The translations under genes and the position numbers were made by a program. 64,000 bases of DNA, from NCBI GenBank assembly GCA_001586195.1, contig CP014609.1:2942501-3006500 (forward strand), in the 5' to 3' direction. Origin of the DNA: Solibacillus silvestris. GTDB taxonomy: Bacteria > Bacillota > Bacilli > Bacillales_A > Planococcaceae. Below, piece after piece: positions 18,890 through 27,745 of the stretch (the stretch's first letter is position 1; each line of letters starts with the position of its first letter). The notes below the pieces were generated by a model. The model did no database searches. It was not told where the DNA came from and was given only the letters and a program-made list of their open reading frames with translations.

Positions 18890-19240
18890 ATGATGCAGAT
18901 TTTATTAGTTATTTTAATATGGGTTTTACCGATTATCCTTCTTAGAAATGCATACTTTAAAATGGATAAGGAAGAACAACAGAAAGTTAAAAGTGTGTTT
19001 AAACAACCTTTAGCACTTTTTTGTGTAGGATTACTAGTTATAGGTTATTTATTGTCTTTTTCGGGGATTTTTTTAGCTATTGCATTGGTGTTGCATATCG
19101 GTGTAACGATGGTATTTATCGGCTGGTTTACGTCAATTATCGTAGGCTGGAAAATAGGGAAATTGAATCTTATGAAAAGTGCTGTATTTATTTTGTTAGG
19201 GGTTTTAGGAATAGTCGTTTATGTGGTTATCATTACATAA
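18890..19240 (+). CDS. Small membrane protein, three to four helices
   Basis: A 116-residue hydrophobic protein with segments at about 2-19, 42-60, 65-88 and 95-115 and a basic loop DKEEQQKVKSVFKQP after the first. GGGGGATGAGAA precedes the ATG. No family recognised. It lies between members of both intergenic repeat families. Confidence 0.6.
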   Translation: MMQILLVILIWVLPIILLRNAYFKMDKEEQQKVKSVFKQPLALFCVGLLVIGYLLSFSGIFLAIALVLHIGVTMVFIGWFTSIIVGWKIGKLNLMKSAVFILLGVLGIVVYVVIIT

Positions 19241-19250
19241 ATTTCAAAAA

Positions 19251-19278
19251 ACATTCCCAAACATCGCTTTGGTAACTT
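19251..19278. repeat. TTCCCAAA-type hairpin repeat, second copy
   Basis: ATTCCCAAACATCGCTTTGG is a partly decayed member of the hairpin family seen at 18811. Confidence 0.5.
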
Positions 19279-19333
19279 TATTACTTATGTTATATTTTCA
19301 TATAGAATATTTTAAGTCTGGTGTGAAACTGTT

Positions 19334-19573
19334 ATGAAAAAATTATTATTATTAATCCTAGTATCTCTATTAATAGCAGCTATTGAATTCGGCAAAAGTT
19401 TTGACGCGATTGTTTTACCTATTTCGGCGAGTCTAATTTTATTAATTGGGAGTATTACTGTTTGGAGAATTGCTTTTGGGACTTATGTGGAAAAGAAATA
19501 TACAGTATTGTTTTTAGGCGTTGTCTCACTTTATACCATTGGAACAATTTTTAATGTTTTAATGTACAACTAA
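19334..19573 (+). CDS. Small membrane protein, three helices
   Basis: A 79-residue hydrophobic protein starting MKKLLLLILVSLLIAAIEFG with two further membrane segments. GGTGTGAA upstream is a weak ribosome site. No family recognised; a small-membrane-protein role is all that can be said. Confidence 0.5.
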   Translation: MKKLLLLILVSLLIAAIEFGKSFDAIVLPISASLILLIGSITVWRIAFGTYVEKKYTVLFLGVVSLYTIGTIFNVLMYN

Positions 19574-19630
19574 TACTTTTCAATTTATATACGACTATAT
19601 AAAACAACGTTCCCAAATGACTCTTTAAAG

Positions 19631-19690
19631 CTGGCCCTATAACGGAAAAACGCGATTTTCTTATTGAAGAATCGCGCCAGATTGTTTAAT
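19631..19690. repeat. Palindromic intergenic repeat, copy 5
   Basis: GGCCCTATAACGGAAAAA begins a copy with CGCGATTTTC...GAAGAATCGCG arms and the tail CGCCAGATTGTTTAA, close to the copies at 25159 and 26083. Confidence 0.8.
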
Positions 19691-19716
19691 AGCTATATCA
19701 TAACAACATATGTAAT

Positions 19717-20280
19717 TTAGCCTTTGTATTTGTTGCTACCCGGTAGTTTTTTTATTTCATACCAAGCTTTAATTGCATCTTCTCGATGATTCCCTTTGTT
19801 TTTGGGATCTGCGAAATAGTCTCGGATAAACTGATTGTATTCAAATTGTGAGCCTATTTGTTTCTTAAACAACAGGTCTTTTTTTCTTTCCTGCTCTTCA
19901 TACCATGCATTTACAACATCACGATATGTCTTTCCTACATTTTCTCTAAAATAATTTTGAATATAAGTAGAAAAATGAAATTTGGGGATTTCTGACTTGA
20001 AGAAGGCCCTTACAGTTTGACTACAACGGTGATTTTCCGTTATTACTGTATCTAAATTTAAATCTGTTAATATTGCTTCATTTGTAGGAGACTTTCTTTT
20101 TTTCAGTGGCTTTTGTATTTCTCCTGTTTGAAGAAATGCTGCTATTCTATCCGTAATTTCAATTTTAGAACCAGAGGCACTCATCCCGTTCTTTCTACAA
20201 AAAGTTTGTAATTCCTCTTTTAACCAATAAAAACTTTGAAATTCTTGTACATCCAATTTCCTTTTTAGTTCAGGCCTCAA
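19717..20280 (-). CDS. SAP-like / DUF6434-type protein
   Basis: A 187-residue basic protein. Residues about 1-55 (LDVQEFQSFYWLKEELQTFC...GSKIEITDRIAAFLQTG) have a SAP-like helix-extension-helix pattern found in nucleic-acid-binding proteins. The rest contains two copies of an alpha-helical unit ending YRDVVNAWYEEQ and REDAIKAWYEIKK. Start is TTG with GGAGGTG upstream. Role unknown; DNA or RNA binding is inference. Confidence 0.65.
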   Translation of the reverse strand: MRPELKRKLDVQEFQSFYWLKEELQTFCRKNGMSASGSKIEITDRIAAFLQTGEIQKPLKKRKSPTNEAILTDLNLDTVITENHRCSQTVRAFFKSEIPKFHFSTYIQNYFRENVGKTYRDVVNAWYEEQERKKDLLFKKQIGSQFEYNQFIRDYFADPKNKGNHREDAIKAWYEIKKLPGSNKYKG

Positions 20281-20390
20281 ATATTACACCTCCAGTGGTA
20301 GTTAGTACTATTATAAAACTTACGTTCTTCTTTTTGTCGTTCTTTTTGATAATATTGACATTCTTCTTATTCGATTAATGTAACATACAA

Positions 20391-20432
20391 AAAGACGCGT
20401 TTCTCGATAAACGCGCCCGATTGTGGAAGATT
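20391..20432. repeat. Palindromic intergenic repeat, copy 6 (short)
   Basis: GACGCGTTTCTCGATAAACG with the CGCCCGATTGTGGAAGATTG tail, a shorter member of the family described at 25159. Confidence 0.6.
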
Positions 20433-20578
20433 GTTTTCGAACTAAAGCTACCTTTAAGCTTAATAGACAATATTATATTACGAAACAACTTATATAATTT
20501 TACTTACATCTAATCATTTTGTTTGGCTATGGTTCTTAGATTGCCTTTCTTTAAAGCAAAGTAATCTCTTCCTTACTA

Positions 20579-21577
20579 TTATTCTACAATAGTTAATACT
20601 ACTTTCCCTTTCGCTTTTCCAGTTTCCACATAATTTATTGCTTTTGTAGCTTCTTCAAACCTAAAAATTCGATCAATTGTTGGTTTAATCTTCCCTGACT
20701 CCAAAAGTTCTGATAATACTTGTAACTGTTGTCCGCTATGTTTCATAAAAAGAAAAGTGTATTCCACATCGTGCTTTTTTTCTAAACTAGTTAACTTAGT
20801 ACTTGCTAATGAGAATAACATTTTTTTAAAATACCCCAGCCCCATTTTTTTTGCAAAACGACCATTTGGGGTACCTGCAATTGAAACAATCTTCCCACCT
20901 TTTTTTACTGTCAGAAATGACTTCTCTAATGTTGCTCCCCCAATACTATCAATTACTGCATCATAATTCTTTATAACTTCTTCAAACTTTTCTATTTTAT
21001 AATTAATAACTTCATCCGCACCAAGTGATTTTGCTAAATTGCTTCCCTCACTAGCTGTAGTTGCAACATAGGCTCCCATTTCTTTTGCAAGTTGTATAGC
21101 GAAAGTTCCTACACCACCAGAGCCAGCATGAATTAAGATTTTTTGATTATTTTTAACCTTTAATATGTCATAGAGCGCCTGGTAAGCAGTTAATCCAACC
21201 AAAGGGATAGATGCAGCTTCTTCAAAGCTAAGATTTTTAGGTTTTATAGCAATATCATGTTCATGAACTGATAGGTACTCTGCAAATGTGCCAATTTTGT
21301 TAGAACGGGGACGACCATAAACTTCATCGCCTACATTGAATTTTGTTACATCTTTTCCCACTTCTATAATCGTCCCCGCAAAATCGTTTCCTAATGTCAA
21401 TGGCATATCATAATGCAGCAGTAGCTTCAATTCGCCCTTACGTATTTTTGTATCAAGTGGGTTTATACTCGCTGCATGTATCCTAACTAATACTTCATTA
21501 CTGCCTACATTAGGTACTGGTCGATCAATAAAAGCTGGCTCTTTCTTGTATGCTTCTATTACAAATGCTCTCATCAT
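20579..21577 (-). CDS. Zinc-independent alcohol dehydrogenase / quinone oxidoreductase-like (MDR family)
   Basis: A 332-residue medium-chain dehydrogenase/reductase. The N-terminal GroES-like half has ASINPLDTKIRKGE and TLGNDFAGTIIEVG; the Rossmann half has the NADP-binding ILIHAGSGGVGTFAIQLAKE near 145-165. Catalytic-zinc ligands of true alcohol dehydrogenases are absent, as in quinone oxidoreductases. AAGGAG precedes the ATG. The substrate is unknown; it lies near an ene-reductase but not in its operon. Confidence 0.88.
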   Translation of the reverse strand: MMRAFVIEAYKKEPAFIDRPVPNVGSNEVLVRIHAASINPLDTKIRKGELKLLLHYDMPLTLGNDFAGTIIEVGKDVTKFNVGDEVYGRPRSNKIGTFAEYLSVHEHDIAIKPKNLSFEEAASIPLVGLTAYQALYDILKVKNNQKILIHAGSGGVGTFAIQLAKEMGAYVATTASEGSNLAKSLGADEVINYKIEKFEEVIKNYDAVIDSIGGATLEKSFLTVKKGGKIVSIAGTPNGRFAKKMGLGYFKKMLFSLASTKLTSLEKKHDVEYTFLFMKHSGQQLQVLSELLESGKIKPTIDRIFRFEEATKAINYVETGKAKGKVVLTIVE

Positions 21578-21729
21578 AAAACTCCTTTTCAGCTGAATAA
21601 AATTAACGCTAACTTACTTCTTTATTCCTTAGGTTTTAGCGATTCTCTCATTCCTTTTCATCTTTTAAGGAATAATAACTTCCACTAAACATGTTTAGGG
21701 GAAGTTTAATTTAATATTATTGCTGATTT

Positions 21730-22800
21730 TTAATTATGTTCTTCAATCAAAAACGGGTAATCTGTATATCCTTGCGCACCACCTGCATACATTGTATTTC
21801 GGTCAGGTTCGTTTAATTGCGCATTGACTTTTAAACGCTCCACAAAATCTGGGTTTGCGATTAACCAAGTCCCTACAGTAACAACGTCAGCCACTTCATT
21901 ATCCAAGTCTACTGTTAATTTATCTAAAGGGCGTCCTGCTCGGTTAATGAGAAGTGCTTGTGACCAAAGCTTTCGAATTTCTTGTAGCAATGGTTCATTT
22001 CCAAAGTGCATGATGTGAAGATAGGCGAGCTTGAGCTTATTCAACTCCGCGATTAGATAATGATACATTTCGATACTAGTTTCTCCCTCTTCTATACCGT
22101 TTAATGTACCTTGAGGTGAAAAACGAATACCCACGCGTTCGGCTCCGATTTCTTCAACAACCGCTTTAGCTACTTCAATAGCAAATCGAGATCTATTTTC
22201 TATTGAACCACCATACGCATCTTGGCGATGATTAGAGTTTTCACTTATGAATTGTTGAATAAGGTAACCGTTAGCCCCGTGAATTTCGACACCATCGGCA
22301 CCAGCTTCAATGGCTGCTCTTGCTGCCAATCGAAAATCATTAATTACATCTTTAATTTCTTCTTCTGTTAACTCTCTAGGAGTAGGAATTTGCTTCATGC
22401 CTTGTGCAGTGAAAATTTCCACATTAGGAGCAATGGCTGAAGGAGCAACGGCCTGACGATGATGTGGTGTGTTATCTGGATGTGATACACGCCCTACATG
22501 CATCAGTTGAATGAATATTTTCCCATCTTTGCTATGAACTTTAGATGTTACTTTTTTCCACCCTTCGATATGTGCTTTCGTATAAATGCCTGGTGTATTT
22601 GTATACCCTTGTCCATCATCAGAAGGTTGAGTACCTTCACTTATAATTAAGCCAACAGACGCACGTTGACCATAATATTCAACTGCTAAATTACTAGGTG
22701 TACCATCTTCTAATGCACGACTTCTTGTCATAGGTGCCATACCAATACGATTCTTTATATTAATATTTCCAATACGCACTTCTTCAAATAGTTTACTCAT
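21730..22800 (-). CDS. Old yellow enzyme-type NADH:flavin oxidoreductase (ene-reductase)
   Basis: A 356-residue FMN barrel enzyme of the alkene-reductase group. Seen: IGNINIKNRIGMAPMTRSRA at the start, LMHVGRVSHP near 100, DGVEIHGANGYLIQQFISENSN near 170, and YGGSIENRSRF. Members reduce activated C=C bonds or nitro compounds. AGGAG lies seven bases before the ATG. It follows the alpha/beta hydrolase by 31 bases and is probably under the TetR regulator upstream. Confidence 0.92.
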   Translation of the reverse strand: MSKLFEEVRIGNINIKNRIGMAPMTRSRALEDGTPSNLAVEYYGQRASVGLIISEGTQPSDDGQGYTNTPGIYTKAHIEGWKKVTSKVHSKDGKIFIQLMHVGRVSHPDNTPHHRQAVAPSAIAPNVEIFTAQGMKQIPTPRELTEEEIKDVINDFRLAARAAIEAGADGVEIHGANGYLIQQFISENSNHRQDAYGGSIENRSRFAIEVAKAVVEEIGAERVGIRFSPQGTLNGIEEGETSIEMYHYLIAELNKLKLAYLHIMHFGNEPLLQEIRKLWSQALLINRAGRPLDKLTVDLDNEVADVVTVGTWLIANPDFVERLKVNAQLNEPDRNTMYAGGAQGYTDYPFLIEEHN

Positions 22801-22831
22801 AATCAATCTCCTTTTTTGTTTGTTATAACCC

Positions 22832-23680
22832 TTATAACAATGTATTATCTAAAAATGAATTAACATTCTCAGCAAATAATTCTGGGAACTGAAACAGGTG
22901 ACCGTGACCAGAATCTGGATAAATAATCAACTGAGTATTTGGTAAATGTTCAGCTAGAATATAACTATTTTTTGTTGGTACCATTATATCTTCAATCCCG
23001 TTGGTCACAAGTACAGGATGAGGAATGTTTTTCAACCAATCGTAATTATGATCCGTCTTAGGTTGGGCCCATTTTGCTATGGCTTTTAGTTGTGCTGCTT
23101 GTACTTGAGCAGAGCTATCAAACTGTTTCTGGTTCATAATTCGTTGGAGAGACGCCATTCCAGCAGCTTTACTTGTTTCAGTTGAACGATAGAAGAAGAA
23201 CATGAAATCATTTAAATTATCGTTTTCAGTGCCACCGTGATTAGTCATTCTCTCAAATATTACCGAATCTGGATTTACTCCAGCTTCTGGAGACGATCCA
23301 GCTATAATAATACGGCGAATGAGATGCCCTTCCTGTAAGGCTAATTCTTGCGCTACCATTCCTCCAATTGAGAAACCTAGAATGTCTACTTGGTTAAGAC
23401 CCAGTGCTTTAATAAATGAAGCAGCGTCTTGTGCCATTTCAGTTATCGATTCTGGTGTTTGACCGTTAGTCTCTCCAACCCCTTTATTATCAAAAAGAAT
23501 CACTGGTCTTTTTTGTGCAATTGGAGCGAGCATGTTAGGATCCCAATTCTCCATTGTCCCTCTAAAATGAACAAGGAAAACGACAGGTATACCTGATGCT
23601 GCACCAAATTTTCTATATGCAAAACGTGTTTCATTCGCCTCAATAAACGTTGATTCTGTTGGAATTTTAAATGTTGTCAT
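22832..23680 (-). CDS. Alpha/beta hydrolase
   Basis: A 282-residue alpha/beta-hydrolase-fold protein. The nucleophile Ser is in LGFSIGGMVAQE (about residue 104), the acid likely Asp in NGIEDIMVPT, and the His in DSGHGHLFQ near 262. VVFLVHFRGTMENWDP replaces the usual HG oxyanion motif with HFRG. It leads the unit with the ene-reductase and has a TetR-like operator just upstream. Substrate unknown. Confidence 0.85.
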   Translation of the reverse strand: MTTFKIPTESTFIEANETRFAYRKFGAASGIPVVFLVHFRGTMENWDPNMLAPIAQKRPVILFDNKGVGETNGQTPESITEMAQDAASFIKALGLNQVDILGFSIGGMVAQELALQEGHLIRRIIIAGSSPEAGVNPDSVIFERMTNHGGTENDNLNDFMFFFYRSTETSKAAGMASLQRIMNQKQFDSSAQVQAAQLKAIAKWAQPKTDHNYDWLKNIPHPVLVTNGIEDIMVPTKNSYILAEHLPNTQLIIYPDSGHGHLFQFPELFAENVNSFLDNTLL

Positions 23681-23710
23681 ATAAATTCTCCTTTAATTAA
23701 TCTTTTTTAG

Positions 23711-23724
23711 AATGAACGTTCTCG
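23711..23724. promoter_or_regulatory. TetR-type operator before the hydrolase gene
   Basis: GAACGTTC is a perfect palindrome inside TAGAATGAACGTTCTCGAAT. The same TAGAnnGAACGTTCT context recurs at 24375-24388 ahead of the TetR gene, so both are likely sites of that regulator. Confidence 0.65.
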
Positions 23725-23746
23725 AATAGGAAAAGAAAAAAGAAAG

Positions 23747-24328
23747 CTATTCTAACACTTTCAAAATTAAATCAATAATGCTTTCTAATTCCTTTTTTGT
23801 ATAATTGGTTTTAACTAATACTCTTAAACCAATAAGGTTATTATGCAGAAATTGAGCGGTAACTAGAGTATTTAAATCATTTTTAATTTCGCCTTTGTTT
23901 TGCCCCTCTTTTAAAAGTTTATTGAGCAACTCTTCTGTATCGTTAAACATTTTAGTAGTTAAATGTTGTATATCTTTATCTAATAAAGACAACTCTACAG
24001 CCGTATTAACTGCAAAACAACCTGCTGGATAGATTTCAAATTCAGCTAAATTGACTACATACTCAAAAATATTTCTAATAGCTATCTTCACTGTTGAAGA
24101 ATTGCTTATAATTTTAGTTAATTCTTCTGCAACAAACACTTCATAAAATTTTAAAGAAGCTAAGAATAACGAGTACTTGTCACCAAATGTATCATAGATA
24201 CTTCTTCGATGGATCCCCATGTGGTTAACTAAATCTTGCATAGATGTTTTTTCATATCCTTGCTTCCAAAAAAGTTCCATCGCTTTTTTTAGAACTACCT
24301 GCTCATCAAATTCTTTATTTCTGGCCAA
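23747..24328 (-). CDS. TetR-family transcriptional regulator
   Basis: A 193-residue TetR protein. The N-terminal helix-turn-helix is clear (VVLKKAMELFWKQGYEKTSM and QDLVNHMGIHRRSIYDTFGDK), followed by a ligand-binding helical domain. It sits directly before the hydrolase/ene-reductase unit and both promoters carry the same palindrome, so it likely represses itself and that unit. Inducer unknown; electrophiles would suit an ene-reductase target (inference). Confidence 0.9.
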   Translation of the reverse strand: MARNKEFDEQVVLKKAMELFWKQGYEKTSMQDLVNHMGIHRRSIYDTFGDKYSLFLASLKFYEVFVAEELTKIISNSSTVKIAIRNIFEYVVNLAEFEIYPAGCFAVNTAVELSLLDKDIQHLTTKMFNDTEELLNKLLKEGQNKGEIKNDLNTLVTAQFLHNNLIGLRVLVKTNYTKKELESIIDLILKVLE

Positions 24329-24374
24329 TTTAATTCCTTCTCCCTAACGAATAAAAATCTCTAAAAGCCTTTTT

Positions 24375-24388
24375 AGACCGAACGTTCT
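24375..24388. promoter_or_regulatory. TetR-type operator before the regulator gene
   Basis: TAGACCGAACGTTCTACA contains the same GAACGTTC palindrome as the site at 23711, 50 bases upstream of the TetR start. Confidence 0.65.
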
Positions 24389-24559
24389 ACAAAGCACATT
24401 ACACTATTTAGAATGATTAGTAAAGTATTGAGTTTTGGTTATTATCTTATGGCATATACTAATTATCTCTTTTAAACTAATCTGCCCCGTTAGCTTAAAT
24501 ACATTGTTTCACAAACTCACAACAACATTAACATAAAACACCATTTTTAGTTTAGAAGT

Positions 24560-24592
24560 GTTATTCAATTAAAAGGCCCGATTGTGGAAGAT
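24560..24592. repeat. Palindromic intergenic repeat, copy 7 (short)
   Basis: TTATTCAATTAAAAGGCCCG followed by ATTGTGGAAGAT, the tail half of the family described at 25159. Confidence 0.55.
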
Positions 24593-24646
24593 CTTAATTA
24601 GTATGTCTCGTTAAACTAAAGCAATGGGCTTCAAAATAAACAGTAA

Positions 24647-25069
24647 TTATTCTTCATGTAATAGATCACTTTGTGATCTAGATGAATACCACCCTTGTTG
24701 GATAACATCACCATTATTACGAGCGAAATATTTATATTCCACATGTGGTTCAGTATCAAATATTACACCTATATAATATGGATTCGAAGATTCATAGCCA
24801 TCCTCACGATGAGGTGCTATCTGATATTTCCACGTTTCCCCAGGGTACTGTTCTTCCAAATGTATCTGTATATAACCAACTTTTTTTTCGATTTGCATAT
24901 CAATCCAATATGGACGTACGTAATAAAAGATGCCGAAAGACACCAAAAATAAAATAGCCAATCCCTGAATAATTTTTCTCCATTTCCCTTTTAAAATAAA
25001 AGAAACTAATAGGATAACAAGTAAAATTCCACCGACTATCATTAATTCAATTATTTCTATTGGATGCAA
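24647..25069 (-). CDS. DUF3139-like membrane protein
   Basis: A 140-residue protein with two N-terminal membrane segments (about 8-27 and 33-50) and an outer domain with YIQIHLEEQYPGETWKYQ and NPYYIGVIFDTEPHVEYKYF, the pattern of DUF3139 in Bacillales. Start is TTG, supported by GGGGG eight bases upstream. Function unknown. Confidence 0.65.
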   Translation of the reverse strand: MHPIEIIELMIVGGILLVILLVSFILKGKWRKIIQGLAILFLVSFGIFYYVRPYWIDMQIEKKVGYIQIHLEEQYPGETWKYQIAPHREDGYESSNPYYIGVIFDTEPHVEYKYFARNNGDVIQQGWYSSRSQSDLLHEE

Positions 25070-25118
25070 TGAATTTCCCCCATTTTTTGTTTCAGTTAGT
25101 TCGTTAATTGAAGTATAA

Positions 25119-25146
25119 CCTTCCCAAACCGTCTTTTGGTAACCTT
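25119..25146. repeat. TTCCCAAA-type hairpin repeat, third copy
   Basis: CCTTCCCAAACCGTCTTTTG and GTAACC form the same hairpin type as at 18811. Confidence 0.5.
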
Positions 25147-25158
25147 TTATAAAAGATT

Positions 25159-25234
25159 GTTATTCCACAATATGGCCCTATAACAGAAAAACGCGATCTT
25201 CTTATTGAAGAATCGCGCCCGTTTGTGGAATAAC
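25159..25234. repeat. Palindromic intergenic repeat, reference copy 8
   Basis: Layout: TATTCCACAATATGGCCCTA, then TAACAGAAAA, a palindrome CGCGATCTTC...GAAGAATCGCG, and the tail CGCCCGTTTGTGGAATA, which pairs with the opening TATTCCACAA. It would fold as nested hairpins. The copy at 26083 is nearly identical; eight further copies or parts occur from 16.1 to 31.8 kb, all between genes. Confidence 0.85.
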
Positions 25235-25337
25235 GAATGCCATTATAAGGTTATGATCAGCTTACAATAACAGCCCAAAGCGATATGTGTAACATTAGGG
25301 GAATTCTACACGTCTATGTTTACGAGGGGGGAAATGT

Positions 25338-25778
25338 ATGAAAAAGATATTAATTTCTTTATTAGCTGTAGTTGTGCTAGTAGGTGGTATTTATTTTGGA
25401 TCTAACCTTAAACCACCTAAACCAACCATAACTATTGAAAATAATACTGTAAAAGTGGCACAAGGTTCTTATTGTTGGCGTGGGCTTATTAATGCACAAT
25501 GTGTTGATATGATTTCGCCACCAGATATTATTAAACATCACGAACTTAAACCTGTTATTGTATCACCTGAAGCTAAATTAAAAATAGAATTTAATCGTAA
25601 ACCTCTAGAAAATACGTTGAATGCATCTTTATGGCTTAGTAACGGGGAAACGGAAAATGCCCCATTAAATGACAATGTACTAGTAGTGCCAAAAGAAAAG
25701 GGTGTTTATATTTATAGTGTTTCTGCAAATTGGGAAAAGGGAAGTTCGGGTTATGTCTTTGTAATTGAAGTTAAATAA
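25338..25778 (+). CDS. Secreted or membrane-anchored hypothetical protein
   Basis: A 146-residue protein with MKKILISLLAVVVLVGGIYF as signal or anchor and a beta-rich outer part containing YCWRGLINAQCVD with two cysteines that could form a disulphide. GAGGGGGG precedes the ATG. Similar short proteins occur in Bacillus genomes without known role; no family named. Confidence 0.65.
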   Translation: MKKILISLLAVVVLVGGIYFGSNLKPPKPTITIENNTVKVAQGSYCWRGLINAQCVDMISPPDIIKHHELKPVIVSPEAKLKIEFNRKPLENTLNASLWLSNGETENAPLNDNVLVVPKEKGVYIYSVSANWEKGSSGYVFVIEVK

Positions 25779-25845
25779 ATCTTCTTTTCTTTCATGAGTA
25801 TTTTAGTAACAAGTTTTTATAACGTACACATAACTAAACCTAATA

Positions 25846-25872
25846 ACGGTCCCAAATCAAAGTTTGGGCAGT
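25846..25872. repeat. TTCCCAAA-type hairpin repeat, fourth copy
   Basis: ACGGTCCCAAATCAAAGTTT and GGGC form the hairpin type seen at 18811. Confidence 0.5.
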
Positions 25873-25879
25873 TTACAAA

Positions 25880-25917
25880 AGTCGAAAACGTTAATTTAAC
25901 AGCGTTCTCGACTTTTT
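25880..25917 (+). terminator. Intrinsic terminator
   Basis: GTCGAAAACG pairs with CGTTCTCGAC (one mismatch) and is followed by six T. It lies about 100 bases after the preceding small gene. Confidence 0.75.
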
Positions 25918-26082
25918 TGTATCACATTATTTATACGATATTTTATACAGTCAGCTGAAACTCTTGATATAAAGGATTTTATACTAGTTGGGTATAATCT
26001 TTAATTTGCATAAAAACTTGTATTGCCATTCTTTTATCGTTATAAATCTAAATATTTTCTAACACTCCCCAAGAAAAAAATG

Positions 26083-26158
26083 TTGCTCCACAATATGGCC
26101 CTATAACGGAAAAACGCGATCTTCTTATTGAAGAATCGCGCCTGATTGTTGAAGATTG
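26083..26158. repeat. Palindromic intergenic repeat, copy 9
   Basis: Nearly identical to the copy at 25159: CTCCACAATATGGCCCTATA, CGCGATCTTC/GAAGAATCGCG arms and the CGCCTGATTGTTGAAGA tail. Confidence 0.85.
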
Positions 26159-26224
26159 ATTTTCTGCGTCCACAACTTAACTTGGGAAAGATATTTGTAT
26201 ATAGATTTATGCTTCATACTGCCT

Positions 26225-26521
26225 CTAAAATGAATAATGATCTTTGAAGTTTAGAAACCATCCTTGTACTTTACCGATGTCTTTTTGGTCTACAAAATCT
26301 ACTAAAATGGCAGGACCCAAACCAAGTGTCAGACATCCTAAACTAAGTGCTAGCGATAGAAACACAATGGCAAGTACATCTGATGACATCAATGTTCCAA
26401 CAAAATAGAAAATACCACTTAGTGCTAATACTGGATCTAAGATGAAAATACGGCTTTTAAAAATGTTTTTCGTTTTCGCATATAATTTATCAGATACCGT
26501 TGAAAAGAATAGTGGCTCCAC
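26225..26521 (-). pseudogene. Fragment of an MFS transporter
   Basis: A 98-residue frame with no ribosome site, starting directly against the nucleoside hydrolase stop. It contains STVSDKLYAKTKN followed by two hydrophobic helices and LGPAILVDFVDQKDIGKVQG, which look like an internal loop plus helices of a major-facilitator transporter. Both the N-terminal half and the last helices are missing, so it is a remnant. Assignment rests on pattern alone. Confidence 0.5.
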
Positions 26522-27481
26522 TTATGATAGTCGATCTGAAATTGTCCGGACTGCACCCATAAATACTTTAACAAATGCTTCGCGGTCAACATCATGCAAT
26601 ACATGCACATTTGGTTTATTGCCTGTTGAATTGTATAAATCTACGACGGTAGCACCAGCTGTAATACCCTCTGTCGACATTTCTACATAGTAGTCAGTTC
26701 CTTTGAAAAACTCAGGATGCAGTAAATACATGATGGCAGAAACGTCATGGAAGCGGAGCACATCGGCGTAATGCGGCTCACTGAAAGGTGTTGGTTTCGC
26801 TACGTCCAAATAGTATGTCACAAGATCATAAGCCTTTTGCGCAAATTCTGTACCGATGTCTAGAATTTTTTTCGCTTCAGTTTGCGTGACGAATGCTTTG
26901 TGCGTCACATCTAACCCGCACATGCTCATCGGTACGCCTGATTGCATCACAATTTGAGCGGCATGCGGATCTACAAAGGCGTTAAATTCGGCAACGGCTG
27001 TTTTATTGCCACCTTGAGCTGCGCCACCCATCCATGAAATCGTTTCAATGTGATCCTTTACTTCAGGGTGAGCTAGTAATAATGCTCCGACATTTGTTAA
27101 GGGACCTGTCGCAACAATCGTTACCTTCTCCTCACTCGCTAAAATCGTTTCACGCATAGCTGCAACTGCTGGACGGACATTTTCCGGTACTTCCACTTTC
27201 GGAAACTCTACTTTTCCAAAACCAAATGCACCATGTATCTCCTCTGCTACTTCAAGCTTACGGAACATCGGCTGCTCCAGCCCTCGTGCAATCGTCACGT
27301 CTTCTTTAATGTAATTCAAAAATGCATGTGCATTGTAATTCGCCTTACTTTGCGAAATATTTCCCGATGCAGTCGTTACTAAACGAATATCAAAAATATC
27401 CTTATTGGCAAACGCTACGGTTAGCATCATTGCATCATCAATGCCTGGATCTGTGTCAATAATTAACGGTCGTCTTATCAT
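26522..27481 (-). CDS. Inosine/uridine-preferring nucleoside hydrolase
   Basis: A 319-residue nucleoside hydrolase cutting ribonucleosides to base and ribose. The calcium-binding motif DTDPGIDDAMML is at the N-terminus, with ATGPLTNVGALL near 120 and EFNAFVDPHAAQ near 165, all family hallmarks. The start is the second Met (27481), with AGGTG nine bases upstream. It is the last chromosomal gene before the defence island. Confidence 0.93.
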   Translation of the reverse strand: MIRRPLIIDTDPGIDDAMMLTVAFANKDIFDIRLVTTASGNISQSKANYNAHAFLNYIKEDVTIARGLEQPMFRKLEVAEEIHGAFGFGKVEFPKVEVPENVRPAVAAMRETILASEEKVTIVATGPLTNVGALLLAHPEVKDHIETISWMGGAAQGGNKTAVAEFNAFVDPHAAQIVMQSGVPMSMCGLDVTHKAFVTQTEAKKILDIGTEFAQKAYDLVTYYLDVAKPTPFSEPHYADVLRFHDVSAIMYLLHPEFFKGTDYYVEMSTEGITAGATVVDLYNSTGNKPNVHVLHDVDREAFVKVFMGAVRTISDRLS

Positions 27482-27658
27482 GCTGTATTCACCTATTTCT
27501 TTCATTTATAGTCTCAGTATCATTATAGACAAAAATAAAATGAAAAGCTTCCCGATAGATGTTTGCTCAGAAACCGATAATGGCTGGAATTCTTCTAATA
27601 TCGCTATGGCCTTAAATACCTGGGACAGACTAGATTTGATTTTGAAAAATTATTAAAG

Positions 27659-27699
27659 AAGGTGTTATTCAAAGGTAATACACATTCAGATAACACCTT
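27659..27699. terminator. Hairpin left of the island
   Basis: AAGGTGTTAT pairs perfectly with ATAACACCTT across about 20 bases. T-runs are weak, so it may be a terminator or just a palindrome. Confidence 0.5.
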
Positions 27700-27745
27700 A
27701 TCATAAATAAACGTTGATATAATGCCATTTCTGATTACTATAAAA

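Larger units (their letters stand above)
25779..26224. other. Gene-free stretch with hairpins and repeat
   Basis: Holds a TTCCCAAA-type hairpin (25846-25872), a terminator (25880-25917) and repeat copy 9 (26083-26158). Nothing else is seen in it. Confidence 0.6.

Noticed and set aside
23714-24387. GAACGTTC sites as phosphorothioation targets
   Set aside because: GAAC/GTTC is a known modification context in other bacteria, but here the two sites are better explained as TetR operators, and modification specificity cannot be read from sequence.
16176-26158. Repeated palindromes taken as a CRISPR array
   Set aside because: Copies are far apart with genes between them, vary in length and have no regular spacers; no cas genes are present.
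27540-27656. 38-residue plus-strand frame before the island
   Set aside because: No ribosome site, no recognised pattern, and it overlaps the promoter region of the nucleoside hydrolase.
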